Shown: positions 18,129-26,931 of the stretch, piece by piece
How positions within the stretch are numbered: the first letter of the stretch is position 1
How the letters are laid out: each line of letters starts with the position of its first letter
Assembly: GCA_009886115.1 (NCBI GenBank)
Contig: VFJJ01000014.1
Coordinates: forward strand, 1 to 44,229
DNA: 44,229 nt
DNA from: Actinomycetota bacterium
Lineage (GTDB): Bacteria; Actinomycetota; Acidimicrobiia; IMCC26256; VFJJ01
Direction of reading: 5' to 3'
The notes under the pieces: generated by a model
The model's database searches: none
What the model was told of the DNA's origin: nothing
Seen by the model: the letters and a program-made list of their open reading frames with translations, nothing else
Translations under genes and position numbers: made by a program

Positions 18129-19274
18129 TCACACGCCGATGGCCGTCCGGAGGCGCTCGCGCCTGGCGTGCAACTCGGTGGTGTCGGCGGCGGTGAGGGT
18201 CACGTGGCCGAGCTTGCGTCCCGGGCGGGGAGCCTTGTCGTAGACGTGGAGATGGGCGCCGGGGATCGCCAGGACCGCCGCGGGATCGGCCCGCGTTCCG
18301 ACGAGGTTGACCATGATCGACGGGCACCTCGGCGCCGTCGATCCGAGCGGCAGATCCAGCACCGCACGCACATGGTTCTCGAACTGGCTGGTGTGGGCGC
18401 CCTCGATCGTGGAGTGGCCCGAGTTGTGCACCCTGGGGGCGATCTCGTTGACGAGGAGATCGTCACCGACGGCGAAGCACTCGACGGCCAGCACGCCCAC
18501 GTAGTCCAACGCCTCGACGACGGCCCGCCCGATCTCGCCGGCCCGACGGGCGACGGCATCGGGAACGGAGCCGGGATCGACGATGCTCTCGTGCAGGATG
18601 CCGTCGTGATGCACGTTGCGCACCGGCGTCCACGTTGCGATCGAGCCGCTGCGGTCGCGTACGACCAGGATCGACCATTCGTCGTCGAAGGCGATCGTGC
18701 GCTCGACGATCGCCGGATGGCATCCGATCGCCTCCCAGGCCGCGTCGCGCTGGGCAACCGTCGAGGCGGCTCCGATGCGGGCCTGCCCGTGGCCGTCGTA
18801 TCCCAATCGTCGGGTCTTGATGATCGTCGGACGGGTGCGGGCCCCGACGCCGTCGAGGGGATCGTCGAGGACCCGATCGAGATCGGCCCGGTCGTCCACC
18901 ACGGCGAAATCGGCGGTGGGGATCCCGAGTGAGCGCACCCAGGCCTTCTCGACGGCACGGTCCTGCGTGGACGCCAGGGCCACCGCCTCGGGGGCGACGA
19001 CCGTCCGCTCAGCGAGCCAGGCGGCTGCTTCGTGGGGGACGTTCTCGAACTCCCAGGTGATCACGTCGGAGCGCTGCGCCAGATCGCCCAGCGCCTCGGG
19101 CTCGTATCCGGCCGTGATGACCTCGCCGACGGCCGCCGCGGGCGGGTCGGGCGCCGGATCGAGGAAGACACACCGCACACCCAGCGGAATCGCAGCGAGA
19201 CCGATCATCCGACCGAGCTGGCCGGCACCGAGCACCCCGACGACCGGCTGGGCCGGGTTGCGCAGGGCGATCAC
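18129..19274 (-). CDS. purK: N5-carboxyaminoimidazole ribonucleotide synthase
   Basis: A 381-aa ATP-grasp enzyme that carboxylates aminoimidazole ribonucleotide with ATP and bicarbonate in purine synthesis. The N-terminus [13 protein letters not shown] is the family hallmark. The ATP-grasp core shows [14 protein letters not shown], the acidic metal-binding VECFAV and [15 protein letters not shown]. The length is normal. The start is GTG, whose bases overlap the purE stop in GTGA (19271-19274), so translation is coupled and PurK and PurE act in sequence. Confidence 0.96.
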   Translation of the reverse strand: MIALRNPAQPVVGVLGAGQLGRMIGLAAIPLGVRCVFLDPAPDPPAAAVGEVITAGYEPEALGDLAQRSDVITWEFENVPHEAAAWLAERTVVAPEAVALASTQDRAVEKAWVRSLGIPTADFAVVDDRADLDRVLDDPLDGVGARTRPTIIKTRRLGYDGHGQARIGAASTVAQRDAAWEAIGCHPAIVERTIAFDDEWSILVVRDRSGSIATWTPVRNVHHDGILHESIVDPGSVPDAVARRAGEIGRAVVEALDYVGVLAVECFAVGDDLLVNEIAPRVHNSGHSTIEGAHTSQFENHVRAVLDLPLGSTAPRCPSIMVNLVGTRADPAAVLAIPGAHLHVYDKAPRPGRKLGHVTLTAADTTELHARRERLRTAIGV

Positions 19275-19771
19275 GACGGGGCCGGCTCGCGGGGGTCGCG
19301 GTCGGCCATCACGGCCGCAGTCTGGCGGGCCCGCCATGCCGCGAGCCGCGCACCGATCTCGGGATGGCTGCCCGCGACGATGGCCGCCGCGAGCAACGCG
19401 GCGTTGACGGCGCCGGCGCGGCCGATCGCCAGCGTCGCCACAGGGACGCCAGCCGGCATCTGCACGATCGACAGGAGCGAGTCGACGCCGTTGAGCGTCC
19501 GGCTCTCGATGGGGACCCCGAGGACGGGGAGCATCGTCTTGGCTGCGGTCATCCCGGGGAGGTGGGCTGCGCCACCTGCACCGGCGACGATCACCGCGAG
19601 GCCCCGCCCGGCGGCCGTCGATGCGTACTCGAAGAGGAGGTCGGGGGTCCGGTGCGCCGAGACCACACTGACCTCGTGGGCCACGCCGAGCTCCTCCAAC
19701 GTGGAGACCGTGTGGCGCATGGTCTCCCAGTCGGAGCGCGACCCCATGATCACGCCCACGAGCGGTGTCAC
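19271..19771 (-). CDS. purE: N5-carboxyaminoimidazole ribonucleotide mutase
   Basis: A 166-aa class I PurE that moves the carboxyl group of N5-CAIR to give CAIR. The signature [13 protein letters not shown] at the N-terminus, SAHRTPD with the catalytic histidine, and [12 protein letters not shown] are all intact. Its ATG overlaps the stop of the upstream oxidoreductase by four bases, and its stop overlaps the purK start, so three genes form a coupled series. Confidence 0.96.
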   Translation of the reverse strand: MTPLVGVIMGSRSDWETMRHTVSTLEELGVAHEVSVVSAHRTPDLLFEYASTAAGRGLAVIVAGAGGAAHLPGMTAAKTMLPVLGVPIESRTLNGVDSLLSIVQMPAGVPVATLAIGRAGAVNAALLAAAIVAGSHPEIGARLAAWRARQTAAVMADRDPREPAPS

Positions 19772-20628
19772 GGGCGGGTGGCGGGGGAGTAGCGCTCAAC
19801 GAGGGGTGCGAGCCGGTCGAGCAGCGGCAAGACCACCTCGGCCCCGGCGGCTGGGAGCTGGAACGCGACCCCGTCGATCCCGGCATCGACGTAGGTGTCG
19901 AGGTTCTCGTGCGTCGGCGTCGCGTACGACACGTGCACCGCGATGGTCGACGGGTCGCGGCCGACCTCCTCGGCCATGGCGGCCATGCGGACCTTCAGCT
20001 TCAGGACCGGCATCGGTCCTTCGATGGGCGCCCAACCGTCGGCCCACCGCACGACCTCGGCGAGCACGGCCTTGCCGCCGCCGATCATGATGGGCGGGTG
20101 CGGTTGCTGGACGGGCTTGGGCCACTGCCAGCTCGGCGCCAACGAGACCATGGTGCCCGAGTACGAGGCCTCCTCCTCGGTCCAGAGGGCCTTCATGAGC
20201 TCGACCTTCTCTCGCAACAGGGTGCGTTTCCGGGCCGGGTCGATGCCATGGCCGCGCATCTCGTCGACGTTCCAGCCGTAGCCCACACCGAACGCCAGCA
20301 GGCGACCGCCACTGAGGTGGTCGACCGAGGCCACCTGCTTCGCCAACCCGATCGGATCGTGCTGGTTGACGAGGCACACCCCGGTCGCGACCCGCAGCCG
20401 CGAGGTGACGCTGACCGCCGCGGCCATGGCGACGAACGGGTCGAGCGAGCGCTTGTAGTACCGCGGCAGCTCACCGTCGACCATCGGCCAGGGCGTCTCA
20501 CGGCTGAGCGGGATGTGCGTGTGCTCGGGCACCCACAGGCTGTCGAAACCGCGGTCTTCGAGCGCCCGGGCCAGCTCGATGATGCCGATGGTCTCGTCGG
20601 TGGGGAAGATCGTCGCGCCGATCAGCAT
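19768..20628 (-). CDS. LLM-class F420-dependent oxidoreductase
   Basis: A 286-aa flavin/F420-type oxidoreductase with a luciferase-like TIM barrel. Visible family features include the N-terminal strand [39 protein letters not shown] and [17 protein letters not shown]. The length and the WVPEHTH motif fit F420-dependent members common in actinobacteria; the substrate cannot be predicted. ATG 20628 begins directly with the first barrel strand. It overlaps purE by four bases and starts 11 bases after the thiamine pyrophosphokinase gene, so it is probably cotranscribed with the purine genes although no metabolic link is obvious. Confidence 0.85.
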   Translation of the reverse strand: MLIGATIFPTDETIGIIELARALEDRGFDSLWVPEHTHIPLSRETPWPMVDGELPRYYKRSLDPFVAMAAAVSVTSRLRVATGVCLVNQHDPIGLAKQVASVDHLSGGRLLAFGVGYGWNVDEMRGHGIDPARKRTLLREKVELMKALWTEEEASYSGTMVSLAPSWQWPKPVQQPHPPIMIGGGKAVLAEVVRWADGWAPIEGPMPVLKLKVRMAAMAEEVGRDPSTIAVHVSYATPTHENLDTYVDAGIDGVAFQLPAAGAEVVLPLLDRLAPLVERYSPATRP

Positions 20629-20639
20629 GGCCCGAGACG

Positions 20640-21440
20640 TTACCTGCCGCGCTCGGGACGGCTCTGGTGCGCCGCTCCCGGCCCGGGCATCCGGTCGCTG
20701 TCGGAGCCGACCTCGCCCTCGGCGTCGCGCTCGGGGGCGATCACGAGCAGCGTGCCGAGCTCGAGGCTCACCGCCGCATCGGAACCGGTCATCTCGTTGC
20801 TGACACCCCGGGTGGAGCCGGGTGTGAGGTCGTCGCCGATCAGGCGCCACCTCAGCCCGCGCGTGTGCACCGAACGGGCCGGTCCGAACACGGGGAGCAG
20901 GGTGACGAGATCGCCCTGGTCGCCCCGGTGGACGACGTTGCCGGGGCCGTGCAGAACGTGGACGGTCGCCCGTCCCAGCCGGGCGGTGATGGTGAGATCG
21001 GCGTTCAGCGGGCTCGCCAGCAACATCACGTTGGCCAGCAGATGGTCGAACCGGCCGCCCGGGCCGCCGAGCACGAGGATCGAGGTGTGGCCGTTGTCGC
21101 GAGCCGAGCGCAGCGCCAGCTCGAGGTCGGTCTCGTCCTTGTCGGTCGGATGCCGGTCGATGGCCACCCCGGCCGCGACCGCAGCGGCCAGTCCGTCGGC
21201 GCTGATGGAGTCGAGGTCGCCGACGAGGGCTCCCACCGTGAGTCCGAGCGTCCGGGCATGGTCGTAGCCCGAGTCGGCCGCGATGACGAACACGCCGGGG
21301 GGCAGCGCTCCAGCGAGGATCGGGGCCGGAGCATCGCCGCCGGCGACCACGACGCACGTGGCCCGTCGCGCGTCACCGGATCTGGGGGAGTCTGGCAGCG
21401 GAGAGTCGACCGACGCGGTGGTCGAGGTACGACGGGTCAT
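20640..21440 (-). CDS. thiN: Thiamine pyrophosphokinase
   Basis: A 266-aa protein that converts thiamine to thiamine pyrophosphate with ATP. The catalytic-domain motifs are ADSGYDHA, GDLDSIS (metal/ATP binding Asp residues), KDETDLELAL and GGRFDHLLAN, in the family order. The C-terminal beta-rich thiamine-binding domain follows (GLRWRLIGDDLTPGSTRGVSNEM), with a nonconserved Asp/Glu-rich tail. The first 27 residues are low complexity, so a later start is possible. The ATG overlaps the stop of the upstream methyltransferase (ATGA, 21437-21440). Confidence 0.92.
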   Translation of the reverse strand: MTRRTSTTASVDSPLPDSPRSGDARRATCVVVAGGDAPAPILAGALPPGVFVIAADSGYDHARTLGLTVGALVGDLDSISADGLAAAVAAGVAIDRHPTDKDETDLELALRSARDNGHTSILVLGGPGGRFDHLLANVMLLASPLNADLTITARLGRATVHVLHGPGNVVHRGDQGDLVTLLPVFGPARSVHTRGLRWRLIGDDLTPGSTRGVSNEMTGSDAAVSLELGTLLVIAPERDAEGEVGSDSDRMPGPGAAHQSRPERGR

Positions 21441-22699
21441 GTCGGTGCGCGGTCGAACGTCGAGACCACCTCGATGTGCGACGTGTGCGGGAACAGGTCG
21501 AGGGTGGTCGCACCAGCGAACCGGTAGCCGAGACCGTCGAGGATGAGCGCGTCACGACCGAGCGCCGCGGGTTCGCAGCTCACCAGGACGATCCGAGCCG
21601 CGCCGGTGGCGGCGAGGCGTTGGGCGGCGTCCTTGCCCAGGCCCGTGCGCGGGGGATCGGCGATGACGAGATCGGCGGGCTGGGCGTGCCACCGCTCGAC
21701 CTGGGTCCGGATGATCTTCGGAGCCGGCTCGATGCCGGCGAGGTTGATGCGTGCGTCGGCGACCGCCGACGCCCCTGATTCCACCAGCACGAAACGGCAC
21801 CGGGCCCCGCGTGCGGCGAAGACCGCGGCGAACAGCCCGATGCCCGCATAGGCGTCGACGACCGTGAGCCCTTCGTCGAACGCCCGGCCCTCGGGCCGTT
21901 GGTCGTCGCCGCCGAGGCCCGCCCCGGCGTGGCGCGCAACCACCTCGACCAGGGCTTCCGCGGCCTCCGGTCCGGCTTGGAAGAACGACTCGGCCGAGAC
22001 CCGGAGGCGGCAACCGCCGACTTCCTCGTGGTACCAGAGCCGACGCCCGGCCCGGAGCTCGTCGAGGCCGACCACCCGCACGTCGGCAGGCAACTGGACC
22101 CCCCGGGCGTGCGGAGCGACCACGGCGATGCGCTCGCCGGTCCGGGCCCCGATGCGCACCGTGACCTCCTCGGCGTCGTCGAAGAGGCCATCGGTGAGCA
22201 GTGCGGTGAGCTGCGGATGGCCGACGAGGCAGTCGACGACGGTGAGCACGTCGTGCGATCGCCGGCGGCGCATGCCCAGGCGACCGTCGCTGACCGCGAA
22301 GCGCAACGTGGTACGGGTGCGCTCGACGGGCAGCTCGGGTCCGGCGCGCACCTCGGGATCCGCGATGCGACCCAGCCGGCGCAGGGCGTCGCGTACGATC
22401 TCGACCCGCAGGTCGCGCTGGCTCGCGGGGGCCACGTGCTGCCAGTCGCATCCCCCGCAGCCGTGGGCGACCTCGGGACATGGAGGATCGACGCGCTGCG
22501 GCGACGCCACCTCGACCGTCCGCACGACGGCCCGGGCGAAGTCCTTGCGTTGCTCGGTGATCTCGACCTCGACCCGTTCGCCGGGAAGGCCGCCGTGCAC
22601 GAAGACGACGCGCCCGTCGCTGTCGCGGGCCACACCTTCACCCCCGGTGGCCACTCGATCGACCGTCAGCACCATCCGGCTACCCGTCATCCCCGTCAC
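21437..22699 (-). CDS. TrmA/RlmD-type RNA m5U methyltransferase
   Basis: A 420-aa class I SAM-dependent RNA methyltransferase. The N-terminus is a TRAM RNA-binding domain (MVLTVDRVATGGEGVARD), followed by an iron-sulphur cysteine cluster in CPEVAHGCGGC and the fourth cysteine in VDCLVGHP. SAM is bound around VVDAYAGIGLFA; DPPRTGLG precedes the catalytic nucleophile in VSCEP, and FFQ is present. It probably makes 5-methyluridine in tRNA or rRNA. The start could be GTG 22699 or internal ATGs at 22690 or 22675, where the TRAM domain begins. Head of a plausible five-gene run down to purK. Confidence 0.88.
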   Translation of the reverse strand: MTGMTGSRMVLTVDRVATGGEGVARDSDGRVVFVHGGLPGERVEVEITEQRKDFARAVVRTVEVASPQRVDPPCPEVAHGCGGCDWQHVAPASQRDLRVEIVRDALRRLGRIADPEVRAGPELPVERTRTTLRFAVSDGRLGMRRRRSHDVLTVVDCLVGHPQLTALLTDGLFDDAEEVTVRIGARTGERIAVVAPHARGVQLPADVRVVGLDELRAGRRLWYHEEVGGCRLRVSAESFFQAGPEAAEALVEVVARHAGAGLGGDDQRPEGRAFDEGLTVVDAYAGIGLFAAVFAARGARCRFVLVESGASAVADARINLAGIEPAPKIIRTQVERWHAQPADLVIADPPRTGLGKDAAQRLAATGAARIVLVSCEPAALGRDALILDGLGYRFAGATTLDLFPHTSHIEVVSTFDRAPT

Positions 22700-22790
22700 G
22701 AGCGCAGGCTAGCGGGCAGCCGGGCCGGGCCGGCTGCCCGGCGAGCGGCGAAGCGCGCGGGCGCGCCGACACATCGCTCGGGGTGGAGGG

Positions 22791-22796
22791 TAGACA
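22791..22796 (+). promoter_or_regulatory. Possible -10 box of the GH26-like lipoprotein gene
   Basis: TAGACA at 22791-22796 lies 50 bases before ATG 22846 in the short divergent region between two genes. It would exclude the longer reading from GTG 22783, which overlaps it. No convincing -35 box. Confidence 0.25.
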
Positions 22797-22845
22797 TGAT
22801 GCCCGTCCCCCGGCGCGCCGACACGGGGGCCACGGACCGAACGAG

Positions 22846-24156
22846 ATGGTGGAGATGATCGCTGCACGGCGAAGAACGCGCACGAGGATGCCCCTCGATG
22901 CTCGCAGACGATCAGACCCGGGCCGGAGCCCGGGTCGGAGCACCGTCCGGAGAGGCTCCGGGCGGTGCCAGCTGGTGGTCGTGCTCGTGCTGGTTCTCGG
23001 TGCGAGCTGCTCGAGCAGCGACGACGGTGCCGGCACCGGATCGGCCGGACCGACGGTGGTGCCCACCACCAAGGCCGCAGCCTCGGCGACGGTCCCGGTC
23101 GCCGAGAGCACCTCGGCGCCGACGGCGCCGACGACGCCGACGACCACGACAGCCCCCACATCCACGACGGTTGGCGCGAGGTCGGTCACCGACTCGACGC
23201 CCGTGGTCGGTCCGGCCCAGCTCGGGGTGTACCGCGGTCCGGGAGGCTTCAACGACGAGCAGCTCGTCTCGTACATCGATTTCCTGGGCCGCCAGCCCGA
23301 CCTCGTCGAGGACTACCTCGACGTCGACACCTGGGCGAACCAGCAGTGGCCCGACTGGCAGTCGCAGCCGTGGCAGGCCTACCCACAGTATCGCCTGGTC
23401 CTCGGCGGGGCCTGCGTGTTCCCGGAGGGGCAGGGCTCATGGACCGAAGCGGCGACGGGGGCCTACGAGGACGAATGGCTCGTCCTCGGACAGAACCTGG
23501 TTGCCGGTGGTCAAGAGGACGCCATCGTGCGCATCGCCCACGAGTTCAACGCGTCGCACTTCCACTACGGCGTGACCCCGACGGAGGTCGAGAGCTTCAC
23601 CGAAGCCTGGCGACGATGTGTCGACACGCTGCGCTCGGTGCCGGGGCAGCGATTCACGTTCGACTGGAACCCCATCGCCGGCGTCTGGGACGGACTTCCC
23701 GACGCGGCCCAGGCCTACCCCGGAGACGCCTACGTCGACCGCATCGCGCTCGACGTCTACGACGGTAACTTCTATCCCCGGGGCTGGCGACCCGGCGTCG
23801 ATCCGCCGCCGACCCAGCAGATCCGCGACGACGTGTGGGATCACATCGTGAACGGACCCGACGGGCTCGAGCGCTGGCGCCAGTTCGCCGTCGAGCACGC
23901 CAAGCCCCTCAGCATCCCCGAATGGGGACTCCAGCTCTGGACCACTGGTGACGACGGGCTGGTGTGGGGCGGTGGTGACAACCCGGCCTTCATCGAACGG
24001 ATGCACGCAATCATCGCCGATCCCGCCTGGAACGTCGCGTACCACGCGTACTGGGAACAGCCCGGGTGCGGTCTGGCTGATGCCGTCAGGGCCGAGAGCT
24101 GTGTCGTGGACCCCGTCGACAGCCGAGCCGTGTTCCTCGACCTGTTCAGCACCTAG
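22846..24156 (+). CDS. GH26-like secreted lipoprotein glycosidase
   Basis: A 436-aa exported protein from ATG 22846 (other in-frame starts: 22783, 22855, 22888). An Arg-rich n-region is followed by LVVVLVLVLGASC, whose cysteine fits a lipobox, then a Ser/Thr/Pro/Ala-rich linker of about 65 residues, typical of surface-tethered enzymes. The C-terminal domain has the clan GH-A look. AHEFNASHFHYG resembles the GH26 acid/base motif (HExN), and IPEWGLQLW resembles the nucleophile strand. VDRIALDVYDGNFYPRGW lies between. GH26 members cut beta-mannans or related beta-glucans. Substrate is not predictable and the family call rests on these two motifs. Confidence 0.65.
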   Translation: MVEMIAARRRTRTRMPLDARRRSDPGRSPGRSTVRRGSGRCQLVVVLVLVLGASCSSSDDGAGTGSAGPTVVPTTKAAASATVPVAESTSAPTAPTTPTTTTAPTSTTVGARSVTDSTPVVGPAQLGVYRGPGGFNDEQLVSYIDFLGRQPDLVEDYLDVDTWANQQWPDWQSQPWQAYPQYRLVLGGACVFPEGQGSWTEAATGAYEDEWLVLGQNLVAGGQEDAIVRIAHEFNASHFHYGVTPTEVESFTEAWRRCVDTLRSVPGQRFTFDWNPIAGVWDGLPDAAQAYPGDAYVDRIALDVYDGNFYPRGWRPGVDPPPTQQIRDDVWDHIVNGPDGLERWRQFAVEHAKPLSIPEWGLQLWTTGDDGLVWGGGDNPAFIERMHAIIADPAWNVAYHAYWEQPGCGLADAVRAESCVVDPVDSRAVFLDLFST

Positions 24157-24221
24157 TCACCTCGGCCGACGACGACCCTCGGCCCCAGGGTGATATCTGT
24201 TACATCTGTCCGAGAGGTCCT

Positions 24222-24249
24222 TTGCTTCCTGAGCGATCTCTGGTAGAGA
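24222..24249 (+). promoter_or_regulatory. Promoter for a leaderless transcript at 24257
   Basis: TTGCTT (24222-24227) and TAGAGA (24244-24249) are separated by 16 bases. ATG 24257 begins seven bases after the -10 box and has no Shine-Dalgarno, as expected for a leaderless mRNA. Confidence 0.55.
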
Positions 24250-24256
24250 TGCACCT

Positions 24257-24685
24257 ATGCCTTACACCGACAACTTCCGCATCCCCCTGACGCTCGTCGA
24301 AGCCCGTGACGCCCTCGACAGCCTTCGGGTCGACAACGTCCTCCACGGCTCGTTGTGGGGTGTCTCGCTCCCGGCCGGACGGCTGCTGCTCACGAGCGAC
24401 CCGGTTGACCGGCCGTACCTCCCGTTCCTCGTGGGTCGTCGTGTCGACGGAGTCGTCGAGATCGGTCGTCGCCAGGTGCCCGTCGAGATCGAGGTCCTGC
24501 CGTTCTCGAACCGGGACTCCGAGCTCGTGCTCCGCATGAGCGACGAGAGCCCCCGATCGACCCGCTTCCTGCTCGCCAACGCCCGCACCGTCCGCAGCCT
24601 GGCCGAAGCCCTCGTGTGCTCCCTCGTGGGCGCTGCCGCCGACCTGGTCGAGGTCAGGCGGGATCTGGTCACCACCTCGGCCTGA
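24257..24685 (+). CDS. Small conserved-looking protein of unknown function
   Basis: A 142-aa soluble protein starting MPYTDNFRIPLTLVEARDAL. The composition is mixed alpha/beta: a hydrophobic strand-turn region (PYLPFLVGRRVDGVVEIG), alternating strands (VPVEIEVLPF, ELVLRM) and a C-terminal helix (VRSLAEALVCSLVGAAADLVEV). No signal peptide, membrane segment or catalytic motif is visible, and I do not recognise a family. Codon usage is typical of the window and a promoter fits its ATG exactly, so it is probably real. It lies between a secreted glycosidase and typA, separated from each by 100-170 bases. Confidence 0.7.
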   Translation: MPYTDNFRIPLTLVEARDALDSLRVDNVLHGSLWGVSLPAGRLLLTSDPVDRPYLPFLVGRRVDGVVEIGRRQVPVEIEVLPFSNRDSELVLRMSDESPRSTRFLLANARTVRSLAEALVCSLVGAAADLVEVRRDLVTTSA

Positions 24686-24854
24686 CGTCGAACCTCGACG
24701 CGGTCGGCTCGTTCGATCGTGCCCGCCCCCGGACGCTCCCCCCGCGTCCCGAGGGCGGGAACCTTCGCGTCCGTTCCAGCCCGTCACGTCGGTCGTCCAG
24801 GGACGCAGCCCCCGGACCTGTACCATCGACGGGCCCCCAACCAGTGTCGGAGTC

Positions 24855-26759
24855 ATGATCGCGCGCCCTGAAACCACCCATGCCCAGCGTCACGATCTAC
24901 GCAACGTCGCCATCGTGGCCCACGTCGACCACGGCAAGACGACGTTGGTCGACGCCATGCTGTGGCAATCGGGCGTCTTCCGGGCGAACCAGAACGTCGG
25001 CGAGCGGGTCATGGACTCGAACGACCTCGAACGCGAGAAGGGCATCACCATCCTGGCCAAGAACACGGCCGTCCAATGGACGACCACCGCCGGCCAGCTC
25101 CTGACCGTCAACATCATCGACACCCCGGGCCACGCCGACTTCGGCGGCGAGGTCGAACGTGGTCTCACGATGGTCGACGGTGTGGTGCTCCTCGTCGACG
25201 CCGCCGAAGGGCCGTTGCCGCAGACCCGTTTCGTGCTGCGCAAGGCCTTCGAGTCGAAGCTGCCGGTCGTCGTGGTGATCAACAAGGTCGACCGTCACGA
25301 CGCCCGGTCGGCCGAGGTGCTCGACGAGGTCTACGAGCTGTTCATCGACCTCGGGGCCGACGACGAGCAGATCGACTTCCCGATCGTGTACGCCAACGCA
25401 CGCGCCGGGCGGGCCTCGCTCGACCCGGCCGATGCGGGCCTCGTGGCTCCTCCCGGTCCTGGTCACGGCGATCTGCAGCCCCTGTTCGACGTGCTCGTCG
25501 AGCGCATCCCGGCGCCGGCCCACGACCCCGAGCACCCCCTCCAGATGCTCGTCACCAACCTCGACGCCTCCCCGTACCTGGGCCGCCTGGCCCTGTGCCG
25601 GGTCAAGCACGGGACGATCAAGCGCGGCCAGCAGGTGGCGTGGTGCCGCATCGATGGCACGATCGTGCGCTTCCGGGTGGGCGACATGTTCATCACCGAG
25701 GCGCTCGACCGGGTGCCCGCCGAGGAGGCCGGCCCGGGCGACATCGTGGCCATCGCCGGTCTGGCCGACGTGATGATCGGCGAGACGCTGGCCGATCCCG
25801 ACGATCCCCGACCGCTGCCGATCATCCGGGTCGACGAGCCGTCGCTGGCCATGACCATCGGGATCAACACCTCGCCCCTCGCCGGCCAGGACGGCACCAA
25901 GCTCACCGCCCGTCAGGTCAAGGCCCGCCTCGACACCGAGCTCGTCGGCAACGTGTCGCTGGCGGTGCTGCCGACCGAGCGCCCCGACACGTGGGAGGTC
26001 CAGGGCCGCGGTGAGCTCCAGCTCGCCGTGCTCGTCGAGACGATGCGGCGAGAAGGTTTCGAGCTCACCGTCGGCAAGCCCCAGGTCGTGACCCGCGAGA
26101 TCGCCGGCTTGATCTGCGAGCCCATGGAGCGCATCGCGATCGACGTGCCCGAGGACTACCTCGGCGTCGTGACGCAGCTGCTCGCCCTGCGCAAGGGCCG
26201 GATGGAGCAGATGGTCAACCACGGGACGGGTTGGGTGCGCATCGAGTACCTCGTGCCGGCCCGGGGGCTCATCGGCTTCCGCACCGAGTTCCTCACCGAG
26301 ACCCGGGGCACCGGGATCTACCACCACGTGTTCGAGAAGTGGGAGCCGTGGCACGGCGAGCTCAAGTCGCGCCCGACGGGCTCGCTCGTCGCCGACCGGC
26401 GGGGCCCGACCACCACCTACACGCTCTTGAGCTTGCAGGAGCGCGGCACCCTGTTCGTGGGTCCAGGGGTCGAGGTGTACGAGGGGATGATCTGCGGCGC
26501 CAACGCACGCGCCGAGGACATGGACATCAACCCCACCAAGGAACGCAAGGTCACCAACATCCGCCAGGCCAACGCCGAGGAGCTGGTGCGACTCATCCCG
26601 CCGCGACAGATGTCGCTGGAGCAGGCGTTGGAGTTCATCGGCGACGACGAGTGCGTCGAGGCCACCCCCAAGAACGTCCGCCTCCGCAAGGCCGAGCTCG
26701 ACCAGAACCAGCGGGCCCGCAACCTCAAGCGCAAGAAGGAAGGCTCCGCCCCGAGCTGA
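24855..26759 (+). CDS. typA: Ribosome-associated GTPase TypA/BipA
   Basis: A 634-aa translational GTPase that binds the ribosome under stress and cold and helps subunit assembly. The G domain shows G1 AHVDHGKTT (residues 22-30), the switch-I region with EREKGITI, G3 [11 protein letters not shown] and G4 NKVDR. EF-G-like domains II, III and V follow, with the BipA-specific C-terminal domain ([19 protein letters not shown] and [14 protein letters not shown]). The length is normal with a basic tail. ATG 24855 has GGAG four bases upstream; a possible -10 (TACCAT, about 24819) lies further up. It is convergent with the LOG-Nudix gene, with an unusual palindrome between. Confidence 0.96.
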   Translation: MIARPETTHAQRHDLRNVAIVAHVDHGKTTLVDAMLWQSGVFRANQNVGERVMDSNDLEREKGITILAKNTAVQWTTTAGQLLTVNIIDTPGHADFGGEVERGLTMVDGVVLLVDAAEGPLPQTRFVLRKAFESKLPVVVVINKVDRHDARSAEVLDEVYELFIDLGADDEQIDFPIVYANARAGRASLDPADAGLVAPPGPGHGDLQPLFDVLVERIPAPAHDPEHPLQMLVTNLDASPYLGRLALCRVKHGTIKRGQQVAWCRIDGTIVRFRVGDMFITEALDRVPAEEAGPGDIVAIAGLADVMIGETLADPDDPRPLPIIRVDEPSLAMTIGINTSPLAGQDGTKLTARQVKARLDTELVGNVSLAVLPTERPDTWEVQGRGELQLAVLVETMRREGFELTVGKPQVVTREIAGLICEPMERIAIDVPEDYLGVVTQLLALRKGRMEQMVNHGTGWVRIEYLVPARGLIGFRTEFLTETRGTGIYHHVFEKWEPWHGELKSRPTGSLVADRRGPTTTYTLLSLQERGTLFVGPGVEVYEGMICGANARAEDMDINPTKERKVTNIRQANAEELVRLIPPRQMSLEQALEFIGDDECVEATPKNVRLRKAELDQNQRARNLKRKKEGSAPS

Positions 26760-26836
26760 CCCCTCCACCGCCCCAAGGCTCCACCCCTCCACCGCCTGAC
26801 CCCTCCACCCCTCCACCGCCCGAAGGCTCCACCGCC
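26760..26836. repeat. GC-rich tandem repeat after typA
   Basis: Imperfect units of ACCCCTCC, ACCGCCC and AAGGCTCC are shuffled in tandem between the typA stop and the palindrome. For example, a 24-base block at the start of the tract recurs near its end with one change. No reading frame or terminator structure is evident in this part. Confidence 0.75.
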
Positions 26837-26887
26837 CGAAATTTGTGCAGGCAACGACGCTGGGCGTCGTTGCCTGCACAAATTTCG
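26837..26887. repeat. Perfect inverted repeat, 24-bp arms and 3-base loop
   Basis: The left arm 26837-26860 begins CGAAATTTGTGC and ends CAACGACGC. The loop is TGG (26861-26863). The right arm 26864-26887 is its exact complement, with no mismatch. It lies between the convergent stops of typA and the LOG-Nudix gene and could terminate both transcripts, with AAATTT at the base of the stem providing the weak pairs. The stem is longer than an ordinary terminator and has no plain U-run after it, so a mobile palindromic element (REP/MITE-like) is an equal possibility. Confidence 0.9.
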
Positions 26888-26931
26888 TTGAGGTTGGTGT
26901 CGTTGGGGTGGGGGGGTGAGGCGACAGCGGG

